Shown here in pieces: positions 33,746-41,873 of a stretch of DNA of 64,000 bases. Source of the DNA: Pseudonocardia sp. EC080619-01. GTDB lineage: Bacteria; Actinomycetota; Actinomycetes; Mycobacteriales; Pseudonocardiaceae. The DNA lies in the NCBI RefSeq assembly GCF_001420995.1, contig NZ_CP012185.1:310001-374000 (forward strand). Direction: 5' to 3'. Within the stretch, counting starts at the first letter, position 1, and each line of letters starts with the position of its first letter. The notes beneath the pieces are model-generated. The model made no database searches. It worked only from the letters and a program-made list of their open reading frames with translations, and was not told where the DNA came from. A program made the position numbers and the translations under genes.

Positions 33746-36137
33746 CAGCAGCCTCCGCGCTTTCGTGATCAGAAGCGCTAACGGCTACACCGAGCAACGC
33801 CGCCATCTGTGACGACACGCGGGCCCACAACCCGCTAGTCCGGTCAACAGAGCACTCGGCAAGCCGATCCCAGGTGGCGGCGTCGGTCCCACCGGCCGGA
33901 GCGACCGCCCTGTCGCCCTGGGCGCCCTCCGGATCACGAGGCTGCTCACCCTCGCCATCCCCGGCAGGTGCCGCGTCGTCCTGAGCCTCGGGCTGCTCAC
34001 CGCCGCCCTGGTCGGAGGGCTGCTCGCCGCCGGTTTCGGAGCTGTCCTGGTCGGCGTCGTCGGTGCTGCCCGAGTCCGGCTGCCCGCCCGTGCTCTCCGA
34101 ATCGCCGCCTGCGCTGGAGCTGCCGGTCGACTCCGAGTCGTCGGGGGTGGACGAGCTGCCGGTGCTGTCGGTCGTGTCAGAGCTGTTGGTGGTGCTGGAG
34201 TCGCTGCTGCTCGGCGAGTCCTGCTGGTCACCGGCGTCTCTGAGGTCGGCGTCGTTGAGCTTGTCGAGGAGCTGCTCGGCGACCGGGTCGGTGTCGGCGG
34301 CCTGTTCGGCCTGCTCGGTGAGCTTCTGCACCGTGGAGTCGATGTTGGCCGCGGGCTGCACGGAACCCGACGACGAACCCGCATCGCTGTTGGCCTGCTC
34401 AGCGTCCGAGCCCGCATCGCCACCGGCGGCCGAGCTGTCCGTGCTCGAGCTGCCGGAGCCATCACCGCTGGTGGCGCCACCGCCACGGCTGATCGGGCTC
34501 CCCGGCTCAGCACTCGCGCCGGTACCCGACTCGCTGCCTGCACCGGTGCTGTTCTCGCCCGGATCGTCGGCAGCACCGGACGAGGACGAGCCGGAGTCAG
34601 ATCCCGAGTCCGTGCTCTGGGTGCTCGAAGAGCCGGAGTCGGTGCTGGGCTGCTCGGCCGACGTCGAATCGTCGGAACCCGAGGAACCCGAATCCGAACT
34701 GTCGCTGCCGGAGGAGCTGCTGTCGCTGCTCGACGACGAGCTGCTGTCGGACGTGTCGGTGCTGGAGGACCCGGTGTCAGAGCTACCGGAGCCGGTGCCG
34801 GAGGTGCGGAGTTCGTCGAGCTTGTCCAGGTCGGCGGAGTCGGCGCCAAGCTTCTCCAGCTGCTCGCGGTCGAGGACCTGCAGGACCGAGCTCTTCAAGT
34901 CGCCTGCGCCGGCGTCGGGGGTGGCGCCGAGGGCCTGCATCAGTTCGCCGACCATCTCGATCGCGGCCTGGGCCTTGTCGAGGTCCTCGGCCGACCCGCT
35001 CCCGGTGCCGCTCGAGCTCGACGAGTCACCCGAGCCAGACCCGGCATCAGCCGATCCCGAGCTGGAGCTGCTGCTGTCGGCGCTGTCCTTGGACGGGCTG
35101 CCGCCGGAGGAGGTCGGCTCGTCGCTGCTGGTGTCGCCGCTGGCGTCGTCACCTGGGTCGGAGCTGTCGCCGCCGTCGGCCCCGGTGTCGTCATCCTCGG
35201 TGGGGCTCGACCCGGAGCCGGTGGGCTCCTCGGTGTCGCCGGAGGGTGGTTCGCTGCTGGTGGAGCTGTCGTCTGGCTGTTCGGCGGCTTCGGGCTCGTC
35301 CGGCTCGTCGCTGTCCTGCGCCGATGCCGCCGGTGCCGCCGGTGCTGGGGGAACGGCGGCTGGTTCCGGGGCGGGCTGGCGTGGTGCCGGGGCCGCGGCG
35401 GGGCTCTGCGCGGCAGGTGCGGCGGTGGCCTCGGCCTGGTCCATGCACGTCTTCGGCAGGGCCGGTTCGGCCTGGCGTTTCGGGTTCGACGCGGCCGGGC
35501 GCCCAGATGAGGAGCTCCCCGACGAGCTGTCGGCCGCGGGCGGCGGCGCGACGGCCTCGCCGACCGCTTCTCCGGCGGACTCGACCGCGCCCACCGCGCT
35601 GTCGGCGGCGCCGCCGAGGGACTGCCCGATCCCCCCGAGCGGCCCCGGATCCGACGGCGGGGGTTCCTTGGGAAGCAGGTCGGCCGGGGTCGGCCCGAGG
35701 CCGGCCTTGGCCAGCCGCGCGGCCACGGCCCTGATCTGGGGGTCGGTGCTGGCGAGGTGGTTGAGCTGATCAGAGGTGTCGACGGCCTTCTGCCGCCACC
35801 CGGCGGGCTGGGTGGCGGGGGTGAACCCGAGCCCGGAGATCTCGCGGGCCAGGGCTTGGGCGCCGGGGTCGGTGGAGACGGTGAGGTCGGTGAGCAGGGC
35901 GCGGGTCTGGGTGCGGGTCTCGCGGGCCGCGGCGAGCTGGCGGACGGCCTTGCCCTGGTTGCAGGACTCGGCGACCAGCCCGAGCTGCGCGGGCAGCGGG
36001 GACAGGGTGAACGCCGTCCCGCCCAGCAGGGCGCCCGCGGTCATGATCGCGACCGCGGAACGGCGCGCGACCGGACCGCGGGAGGACTGCGGGAGATGGT
36101 CGGCCCAGGCCGGGCGGGGCTTACGCGAGAAACGCAT
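33681..36137 (-). pseudogene. 5' part of the interrupted Rpf-domain protein gene
   Basis: It encodes 762 native residues. There is a signal/anchor (SAVAIMTAGALLGGTAFTLS, ~28-47), a helical region with a Cys, then a very long Ser/Asp/Gly-rich spacer (~180-740), ending ATWDRLAEC at 33852, the first motif of an Rpf domain. The frame then reads 56 element-derived residues to a stop at 33681. The catalytic part lies in the distant pieces, so the product made now would lack muralytic activity. Rpf domains cleave peptidoglycan; the long acidic Ser-rich arm suggests wall-spanning placement for conjugation. The ATG at 36137 is preceded by AAGGACC. Confidence 0.87.
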
Positions 36138-36227
36138 GGTCAGGTCCTTCGTCGTGTGATCGGGGGCTGTCGCACGAGCCGGTCGCAGCGACCGGACACC
36201 GGAAGAAGAGCGGGGCGGGCGCGCGGC

Positions 36228-37472
36228 TCACTCATCCGAACCGCTGTCCGAACCGCCGCCGCCCGAGTCGCCGGATTCAGAGCCCTCGGAGTCCGACTCC
36301 CCGGAACCGTCGGTCGAGACGTCGACCCCGGCCTCGACACCGTCCTGACCGGCCGAGACGTCCGCGCCCGCGCTCACCCCGCCGCTGGTCTCGCCGCTCT
36401 CGGCGGCGTACTGGCGGACCCAGTCGACGTGCATCTCCGCGCCGCCGGCGAGGTCGCCGCCGAAGTTGTCGAGCTGGATGGTCAGGTGCATCGGGCCGGG
36501 CGGGTTGTGCGAGGGGTCGGTGTCTTCGAACCACGGCTCGCCGTTGACCAGGTAGGTGACCTTGTCCGGGGTCCACTCGACGGCGAAGGCGTTCCACTCG
36601 GTGGCATCGACCTGGGTGGTGCCCTCGGTCTGGGAGTTGTCCGCGCCGTAGTGCAGGAACCCGCCGACCTCTTGGCGGGAGGGGTCGGAGATCTCCATGA
36701 AGTCGACCTCGCCGCCCTCGGGCCAGTCCTCGGCGGTGGGCCAGAGCAGGAACAAGGTGTGCAAGTCAGAGGCGCCGGGTGGGGACTGGGCGCAGCCTTC
36801 CCAGCGGCCGAACTGCTGGCTGTTGGCGGACCAGGCCATGCCGCCGGCGTCGCCGTTCTCCGACCCGGTGATGGTCAGGATTCCGTCGGCGACGCTGATC
36901 GCGTCCGGGGTGCGGGTGCCGTTGCCGCCGTGGCCGGGGCCGTCGTACATGTTCCAGTCCCCGGAGACCTCGGTGCCGTCGAAGTCGTCCTCGACCTGCG
37001 GTGATCCCCAGCCGAGCTTGTCCGCCGCGGTGGTCGTGCACTTGCTCCCGGAACCACCGGAACCACCGGCACCCGAACCCGCACCGTTGCCTGCACCGCC
37101 ACCGGAGCCGGACCCGCTGCCCGAGCCTGAGCCGTTCCCGCTCCCCGAACCGGTCCCTGAGCCGTTGCCCGAGCCCGAGCCGGTGTCGTTGCCGGATCCA
37201 GTACCGGAACCGGCGTCGCCGGTGTTCGAGCCGCCGTCGTAGCACTCGTCGGGGACGAACCCGGACTGGTCGGCGCCGATGTCGATCAGGTCCTGGCGCA
37301 GCTTCTCCGCCTTCGGCGAGGTGTCACCGGACAGCTCGGCGAGCACGTGGACCACGGTGATCCGGAAACCGCAGTCGACCCCGTCCTGCGGTGCAGCGGC
37401 CGGGCTCAGCCCGGACGCAGCCAGCGAGGTCGTCAGCGCCAGCGCGGCCCCGACCAGCAGGTTCGAGCTCAT
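36228..37472 (-). CDS. Secreted GH16-family glycoside hydrolase
   Basis: The 414-residue protein has a signal peptide (LLVGAALALTTSLAASGLSP), a small N-terminal region with Cys, and a Gly/Ser/Asn repeat linker (~85-150). The GH16 domain (laminarinase/agarase-like beta-jelly roll) carries the catalytic motif GGEVDFMEISD (~252-262) plus WNAFAVEWTPDKVTYLVNG. The C-terminus is acidic and Ser/Gly-rich. A surface beta-glucanase-type enzyme inside a conjugation operon is unusual; it may act on cell-surface polysaccharide. The start overlaps the ParA stop by one base. Confidence 0.85.
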   Translation of the reverse strand: MSSNLLVGAALALTTSLAASGLSPAAAPQDGVDCGFRITVVHVLAELSGDTSPKAEKLRQDLIDIGADQSGFVPDECYDGGSNTGDAGSGTGSGNDTGSGSGNGSGTGSGSGNGSGSGSGSGSGGGAGNGAGSGAGGSGGSGSKCTTTAADKLGWGSPQVEDDFDGTEVSGDWNMYDGPGHGGNGTRTPDAISVADGILTITGSENGDAGGMAWSANSQQFGRWEGCAQSPPGASDLHTLFLLWPTAEDWPEGGEVDFMEISDPSRQEVGGFLHYGADNSQTEGTTQVDATEWNAFAVEWTPDKVTYLVNGEPWFEDTDPSHNPPGPMHLTIQLDNFGGDLAGGAEMHVDWVRQYAAESGETSGGVSAGADVSAGQDGVEAGVDVSTDGSGESDSEGSESGDSGGGGSDSGSDE

Positions 37473-38755
37473 CAGCCGCGGAACCCGTGCGCGGCCAGAC
37501 CGGTGGTGCGGCGGCCCTGGAAGCCCTCGGCGACGGTCGCGGCCAGGTTCAGCGCCGCGTCGCGGGCGGCAGGGGACAGGGCATCGAGGTCGACGATGCC
37601 GCCGGTCGACAGGTGCGGGTCGGCGGGCAGCTCGACCACTGCGCGGCAGCGGGCCCGGAAGTGTTCGCGGATGACCGACTCGTCGACGTAGGGCGAGGAC
37701 CGGTCACACGAGAGCACCACGACCGCGTCCTGGGCGAGCTGGCGGTAGGGGAACCGGCCGTGGGCGTCTTCGTGGGTGGCGAGCCACTGCAGGGTGCGCG
37801 AGGCCCGTGAGGCGCCGTCCTGGGTGGGTGCACCGACGATGACCAGGGAGTCGGCGTGACGCAGGCTGCCCTGCATCGCCGAATGCACCACGCCAGTCCC
37901 TGAATCAGTTAGCAATGCTTCGTAATATCTGCTTAGCGTGCGCAGGACTGCTTCGTAGTCGTCGGCGGAGAACATCTCCGACAGCTCCGGTTCCTGCTCG
38001 CTGGTGAGGACCTGCAGGCGTCCGGCGAGGTGGGTGTAGCCCGAGAGCTGGGTCGACGAGCGGATCTGGTCGAGGTTGTCGAGCAGGTCGCGGACCGTGG
38101 TCTTCGAGGCCTGCTCCTCGCCGACCAGGCGGTCGCCGAGAGTCCCCGCATCCGGGTTGGCGTCCATGGCGATGACCCGGTCGCCGCGGTACTCGGCCAG
38201 GGCGAGGCCGAGCAGCGCGGTCACGGTGGTCTTACCGACGCCGCCCTTGATGCTGGACACGACCACGCTGTGTGGGCCGGGCAGTGGGGTGCGGATCTTG
38301 CCCAGTTGCTCGCGCAGTCGCTCCTCGGCATCCGACAGGCCGGGGTTCCAGCGGCCGCCTGACAGGGCGTAGACCGCGGCTCGCCAGCCCTGCTTCGGCG
38401 GGGACTTGCGGACCCGTACCGCGTTGGAGAACACGCCACTCTCGTCGTCCCACGGCGGCCGGAACTCCTGCGGTGCGGCGGCCGCCGCGGGCGCCGGTTC
38501 GGTGACCGGCGTGGTGGGTGGCTGCACCGGAGCTGGGGGAGCCGGGGCGCTCGGCGTAGGCGCGGGCGCGCGGGGCTCAGGATCCGGTGCCACCGTCGGC
38601 GCGGGCGCAGTGGGGTGCTGGTTGGCCGGCGCGCGGCTCGGGGCGGCGGGTTCGCCATGGCCGGATGAGGGGGAGGGTCCTGCGGCCCAGGCGGTGCTGG
38701 TGTCGGTGAGCCAGGACGGCGTCGAGTCGTCGGGCTTGACGTGATTGGTCGACAT
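37472..38755 (-). CDS. ParA/MinD-family ATPase of the transfer operon
   Basis: A ~120-residue Pro/Ala-rich N-terminal arm precedes a ParA-type ATPase. The deviant Walker A is SSIKGGVGKTTVTALLGLAL (~165-180), Walker A' is RVIAMDANPDAGTLGDRL, and a later strand reads LLTDSGTGVVHSAM. The start MSTNHVKPDD at 38755 follows AGAGGACACCTTTC, a good ribosome-binding site; the frame is open further upstream without one. It may position the transfer apparatus, as VirC1/ParA proteins do for T-complexes. No ParB partner is recognised beside it. Confidence 0.85.
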   Translation of the reverse strand: MSTNHVKPDDSTPSWLTDTSTAWAAGPSPSSGHGEPAAPSRAPANQHPTAPAPTVAPDPEPRAPAPTPSAPAPPAPVQPPTTPVTEPAPAAAAAPQEFRPPWDDESGVFSNAVRVRKSPPKQGWRAAVYALSGGRWNPGLSDAEERLREQLGKIRTPLPGPHSVVVSSIKGGVGKTTVTALLGLALAEYRGDRVIAMDANPDAGTLGDRLVGEEQASKTTVRDLLDNLDQIRSSTQLSGYTHLAGRLQVLTSEQEPELSEMFSADDYEAVLRTLSRYYEALLTDSGTGVVHSAMQGSLRHADSLVIVGAPTQDGASRASRTLQWLATHEDAHGRFPYRQLAQDAVVVLSCDRSSPYVDESVIREHFRARCRAVVELPADPHLSTGGIVDLDALSPAARDAALNLAATVAEGFQGRRTTGLAAHGFRG

Positions 38756-38777
38756 GAAAGGTGTCCTCTGGTGGGGG

Positions 38778-39821
38778 TCAGGAGGAGTGGTCGGAGACCA
38801 AGTGCGGGTCGACGACCAGGCGGCCGTCATCGGGATCGCGGGTGATCGGCACGGTCATCCGCAGCCAGCTCGCCTCGACCGCGACCCAGCCGGGATCGGA
38901 CTCCGACGGTGCACACGACGGGCCGATCACCCCGGCCGGGTCGCTCCCGGCCGCCTCGCGGGGTTCCGGGGCCTCGGGCTGCGGGCAGGCGCGCGCGTAG
39001 GTCGTCGCGCGGACGACGACCTCGACGAACACCACCGTGTCCGAGACGCGGTGTAGCCGTCCCGGGAGTGGTGAGTCGGCGCGCTGCCTGCCCGCGCCCG
39101 ACCATCCCCAGGTGCACGCCTGGGGATCGGCGAGCAGAGACCGGAGTACCTCTGCCCGACGGGTGGGGGCGTCCTCGTCGAAGGACTGGAAGTCCGCGGC
39201 GAACCGTCCGGCGAACGCCGCCGCCTCGTGATCGGAGATCGGCTCCAACGAAAGGACCGAGCGGGCGAACGACTGTCGGGGCTGGGTGGGTCGGGTAAGC
39301 GTGCCCCCAGCGCGGCTTTGACGATCGTTGCGGGAGGAACGGCTGGTCTCAGCGCCAGCGGAGGGGAGTTCAATGTCGAGCCGCACGCGGGGCGAGGCAA
39401 GCTCCACCTCTGGTTCGGTCGGCCTGGCTGTACCTGTCCGGTGGGCGGTGTGGAGATTCGCTGCGGGCTGAGATCGCGGCGGACCGCCGATGCGGCTGTC
39501 ACCGACCTGGCCCCGCTCGCTCTGATTCACGCTGGCGCTGCGTCCAGCCGGGTCCTGGGTCTCTGGCGACTCGGCCAGGTCAGCACCGCGAGGGGTGCGA
39601 GATGCGGAGCGGGCGAGGTTGCCGGAGCGGTGACCGCCGGTAGGGCTGTGATCAGGAGTCAGTGTTTGCTCAGCGGGCTTGTGCGATTCGGTGTCTCCAC
39701 GCCCCGGGGCGCTACGCCAAGCCGGTGCAGCAGCCCGGGGGACGGGGCGGGACCTGATCGGCATCAGGCCCACCGACCCGGATGGTTGTGTGCTCGTGTC
39801 GTCCAGCTCGCCACCGCGCAT
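38778..39821 (-). CDS. VirB8/TcpC-like domain protein, first gene of the transfer operon
   Basis: The C-terminal part has the TcpC/VirB8-like pattern FAGRFAADFQSFDEDAPTRR, with AEVLRSLL, VVFVEVVVRATTYARA and GWVAVEASWLRMTVPITRDP. The N-terminal ~170 residues are Ser/Arg/Pro-rich and possibly disordered, with no clear membrane segment. The start is uncertain: ATG 39821 follows GAAGGGATGG, but internal Met codons exist. It lies divergent from the EspR-like regulator at 40131 and opens the 30-kb minus-strand operon. Confidence 0.65.
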   Translation of the reverse strand: MRGGELDDTSTQPSGSVGLMPIRSRPVPRAAAPAWRSAPGRGDTESHKPAEQTLTPDHSPTGGHRSGNLARSASRTPRGADLAESPETQDPAGRSASVNQSERGQVGDSRIGGPPRSQPAANLHTAHRTGTARPTEPEVELASPRVRLDIELPSAGAETSRSSRNDRQSRAGGTLTRPTQPRQSFARSVLSLEPISDHEAAAFAGRFAADFQSFDEDAPTRRAEVLRSLLADPQACTWGWSGAGRQRADSPLPGRLHRVSDTVVFVEVVVRATTYARACPQPEAPEPREAAGSDPAGVIGPSCAPSESDPGWVAVEASWLRMTVPITRDPDDGRLVVDPHLVSDHSS

Positions 39822-40130
39822 CCATCCCTTCGTGAGGACATCGCATCCGCAAAATCCGCAATAGTAGAAATCTGGGTGTCACTATCCGTCGCGCAGGCGT
39901 CAGCGTCAACGGATCTGTACGGAGAGTTGCCACGCGCTCCGAAGGTGGCCGGCCGGTCTTCGTGCTTGCGTCGATGGCCTTTAGGGGGCGGGCGCCTCCA
40001 TGGCAGGTGGGTCGGCACGCCGGGGGTAGGGGGTACTGCGCGCCGATTTTTGCGGGCGAAGTCGGGCCGATACGGTCACAGCGCGTTGATCGACGGCGTC
40101 GTGGTCGGCGGGACGGAGGGGAGGCGACCG
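39822..40130. promoter_or_regulatory. Divergent promoter region between transfer operon and regulator
   Basis: There is no gene here. Local AT-rich patches (AAAATCCGCAATAGTAGAAA at 39849-39868, GGATCTGTACGG) contrast with the flanking GC-rich coding DNA and could hold the promoters of both the transfer operon and the regulator gene. No consensus boxes could be fixed by eye. Confidence 0.45.
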
Positions 40131-40556
40131 GTGACGGAGCATGAGGCAGACGGCGCGACCGCGCGGACGCTGGCTGAGAAGCTGAAGCACCTCAATGACA
40201 CCGTCGGTCCCTACACCCTCGAAGAGGCGGTGGCCGGCATCAAAGCCTGCGGTGGCGCGGTCTCGCGAGCCAACCTCAACGCGCTGCATCTGGGTCGGCG
40301 AAGCAACCCGTCGAAATCCACACTCGAAGACATCGCCCGCTTCTACGGCGTATCGGTGGCCTACCTGCTCGATGACCCTCATCCGCAGGTGACGCCCGAG
40401 GAGCACGAGCTGCTCTTGATCATCCGGCACGCTGGGGTGCAGGACCTTGTTCGTGCGGTTGGGCAGCTTCGGCCGGAGACGCGCCAAGCGCTGGATCGAG
40501 TCATCGCCGACCTGCGCGCGATGCACTCTGCGGAACAACCTGATCACCGGACCTGA
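40131..40556 (+). CDS. EspR-like helix-turn-helix regulator
   Basis: The 141-residue protein aligns by eye with mycobacterial EspR-type regulators. It starts with TLAEKLKHLNDTVGPYTLEE, then an HTH (VSRANLNALHLGRRSNPSKS, TLEDIARFYGVSVAYLLDD), and a C-terminal helical dimerisation part (ETRQALDRVIADLRAM). The GTG at 40131 follows GGAGGGGAGGCGACCG. Divergence from the transfer operon makes it the likely controller of conjugation genes. Its 3' end overlaps the convergent gene at 40544 by 13 bases. Confidence 0.82.
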   Translation: MTEHEADGATARTLAEKLKHLNDTVGPYTLEEAVAGIKACGGAVSRANLNALHLGRRSNPSKSTLEDIARFYGVSVAYLLDDPHPQVTPEEHELLLIIRHAGVQDLVRAVGQLRPETRQALDRVIADLRAMHSAEQPDHRT

Positions 40557-41056
40557 CCGCGAGGCGCATGCAGGCGGGCCTCCATAGAGAGGTGGCACGT
40601 CAAGGCGGAGTGCAGCGCAGCTGCCGCAGTGCGTAGTGCGGGTGCAGTGCGTTCGACGGCGACATCGATCTCCTGGCCGAGCTCCTCGGCCTCGGTGGCC
40701 AGTGTGAGGTGTTCCAGCGCTGTGATCACGGCGGCTCCGGTCAGGGACAGATCCGTCCGAAGCTGCTCGACAACCGACGCGGGTGCTCGGCCTGCTGCCT
40801 CACGGAGCTGTCCCTCGGTCGCCGACAGCTCGGCGTGGTGGCGAGCCTGCTCTCGGGCCAACAGGACCTCGATCATCGCCGGTGTGGTTGAGCCGCACTC
40901 GTGTCCAGTCTGGGCGGGAGACCCGGCGCTCCCAGAGTCAGCCACAGCCGCGGCGCGCTCCAGCGTCGCCTCGGGACCTGAGGGGGCGTCGACGCGGTCG
41001 TCGGACACTACGCATCGGAAGTGAGGTGACCCGGCTGCATCGACAGCGCTACTCAT
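40544..41056 (-). CDS. Unknown 170-residue helical protein
   Basis: The start MSSAVDAAGSPHF follows GGAGGGCGTGG, a good ribosome-binding site. The N-terminal third is Ser/Ala/Gly-rich. The rest is helical with heptad-like Leu/Ala spacing (MIEVLLAREQARHHAELSAT, EVDVAVERTAPALRTA-like), suggesting a coiled coil. There is no membrane segment and no recognised family. It is transcribed divergently from the second EspR-like gene and convergently with the first. Confidence 0.55.
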   Translation of the reverse strand: MSSAVDAAGSPHFRCVVSDDRVDAPSGPEATLERAAAVADSGSAGSPAQTGHECGSTTPAMIEVLLAREQARHHAELSATEGQLREAAGRAPASVVEQLRTDLSLTGAAVITALEHLTLATEAEELGQEIDVAVERTAPALRTAAAALHSALTCHLSMEARLHAPRGQVR

Positions 41057-41335
41057 CCACGCCCTCCACTTGCACTCGCTCGGCCTCGATCACTGCCCTG
41101 TGGTTCTACCAAGGCCATTAGCGGTTGTAAACGCCGACCCTCCGAAGAGGTGTCGCCGTCCTGCGTGGACACTGCCCAGGGTCATCTACCAGCAGGTATG
41201 TAGCACGTAGCGTCAGGATGGCCATTAACTGCAGTAGTGGTTGTTGGCGTTAGCTGGTTGACGAACCCGCAGGTACGATGCAACATCGAGTCACGCCGGG
41301 GGCGTCTGGCGCGCCCAACGACGGGGGGATCTGAT

Positions 41336-41821
41336 GTGCCGGAGCTAAGTGAAAAGGTGGACGCTCTGTTCGTGGCCATCGGGGGGCCGAGCTACGAGTG
41401 GGTCGCGCGAGACATGCGTTCGCAGGGCGGGCCATCGATGTCTGCCCCGTATCTGTGGCAGCTGCGGACCGGCGCTCGGAACAACCCGTCGTTCCAGCAC
41501 CTCCAAGCCTTGGCGAGCTACTTCTCGCAGAAGTTGCAGATCCCCATCACGCTGAGCTACTTCGAGCCGCGCACCCCTGTCGACCAACCGTGGCGTGACG
41601 CGGAGGACTCCACTCGACTCGAGGCCTTGGAGCGACAGTTGGCCGAGGAACGTGAGATGAGCGCCAAGCTCGCCGATCGTGGCGTGCGCCATTTCGCCAG
41701 TCGATACGGGTCCATGAGCGCAGATCTACAGAAGAAGATCCTCACCATCGCCGACACCCTCGCCGAGTCAAGCGAATCCGGTTCCCGACACCCCGACGAC
41801 GAAAGAGGCAAGGCCGACTAG
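41336..41821 (+). CDS. Second EspR-like helix-turn-helix regulator
   Basis: The GTG at 41336 follows GGGGGGATCTGAT. The 161-residue protein shows the EspR-type N-terminus (VPELSEKVDALFVAIGGPSY) and HTH (SMSAPYLWQLRTGARNNPSF, HLQALASYFSQ). A coiled coil follows (RLEALERQLAEEREMSAKLA), then a C-terminal helix similar to that of EspR (SADLQKKILTIADTLAES). It probably belongs functionally with the metallopeptidase and membrane protein at 43202-45013, although an opposite-strand amidohydrolase gene lies between. Confidence 0.8.
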   Translation: MPELSEKVDALFVAIGGPSYEWVARDMRSQGGPSMSAPYLWQLRTGARNNPSFQHLQALASYFSQKLQIPITLSYFEPRTPVDQPWRDAEDSTRLEALERQLAEEREMSAKLADRGVRHFASRYGSMSADLQKKILTIADTLAESSESGSRHPDDERGKAD

Positions 41822-41873
41822 CCCAGCCTCACCAGGCGTAGGGCGCCCTGATTCTGCTTGGGCGTCAGTCCCT

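Larger units (their letters stand above)
29709..33851 (-). mobile_element. Two-recombinase mobile element 2, inserted in the Rpf gene
   Basis: The ~4.14-kb insert carries two tyrosine recombinases on the minus strand. Its inward-reading ends are TTATCTGGAGTAGCG at 29709 and TTGACCGGACTAGCG ending near 33847, an imperfect terminal inverted repeat. Both resemble the ends of element 1 (consensus TTATCYGGAC). It separates codons for LAEC and ESGG of the Rpf domain; only GC is shared at the two junctions, as expected if coupling sequences differ. The ~100 bases before the recombinase end at 29811 hold no clear third gene. Confidence 0.83.

Noticed and set aside
34063..35769. Plus-strand 568-residue ORF rich in Leu/Ser/Pro/Glu
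   Set aside because: It is the antisense shadow of the Ser/Asp-rich Rpf gene; composition mirrors its codons and there is no start context.
35757..37004. Plus-strand 415-residue Gly/Val-rich ORF
   Set aside because: Antisense of the Rpf and GH16 genes, which both have clear motifs and signal peptides.
39228..40130. N-terminal extension of the EspR-like regulator
   Set aside because: The first 301 codons overlap the divergent operon gene and promoter region; GTG 40131 has a strong ribosome-binding site and gives the normal EspR length.
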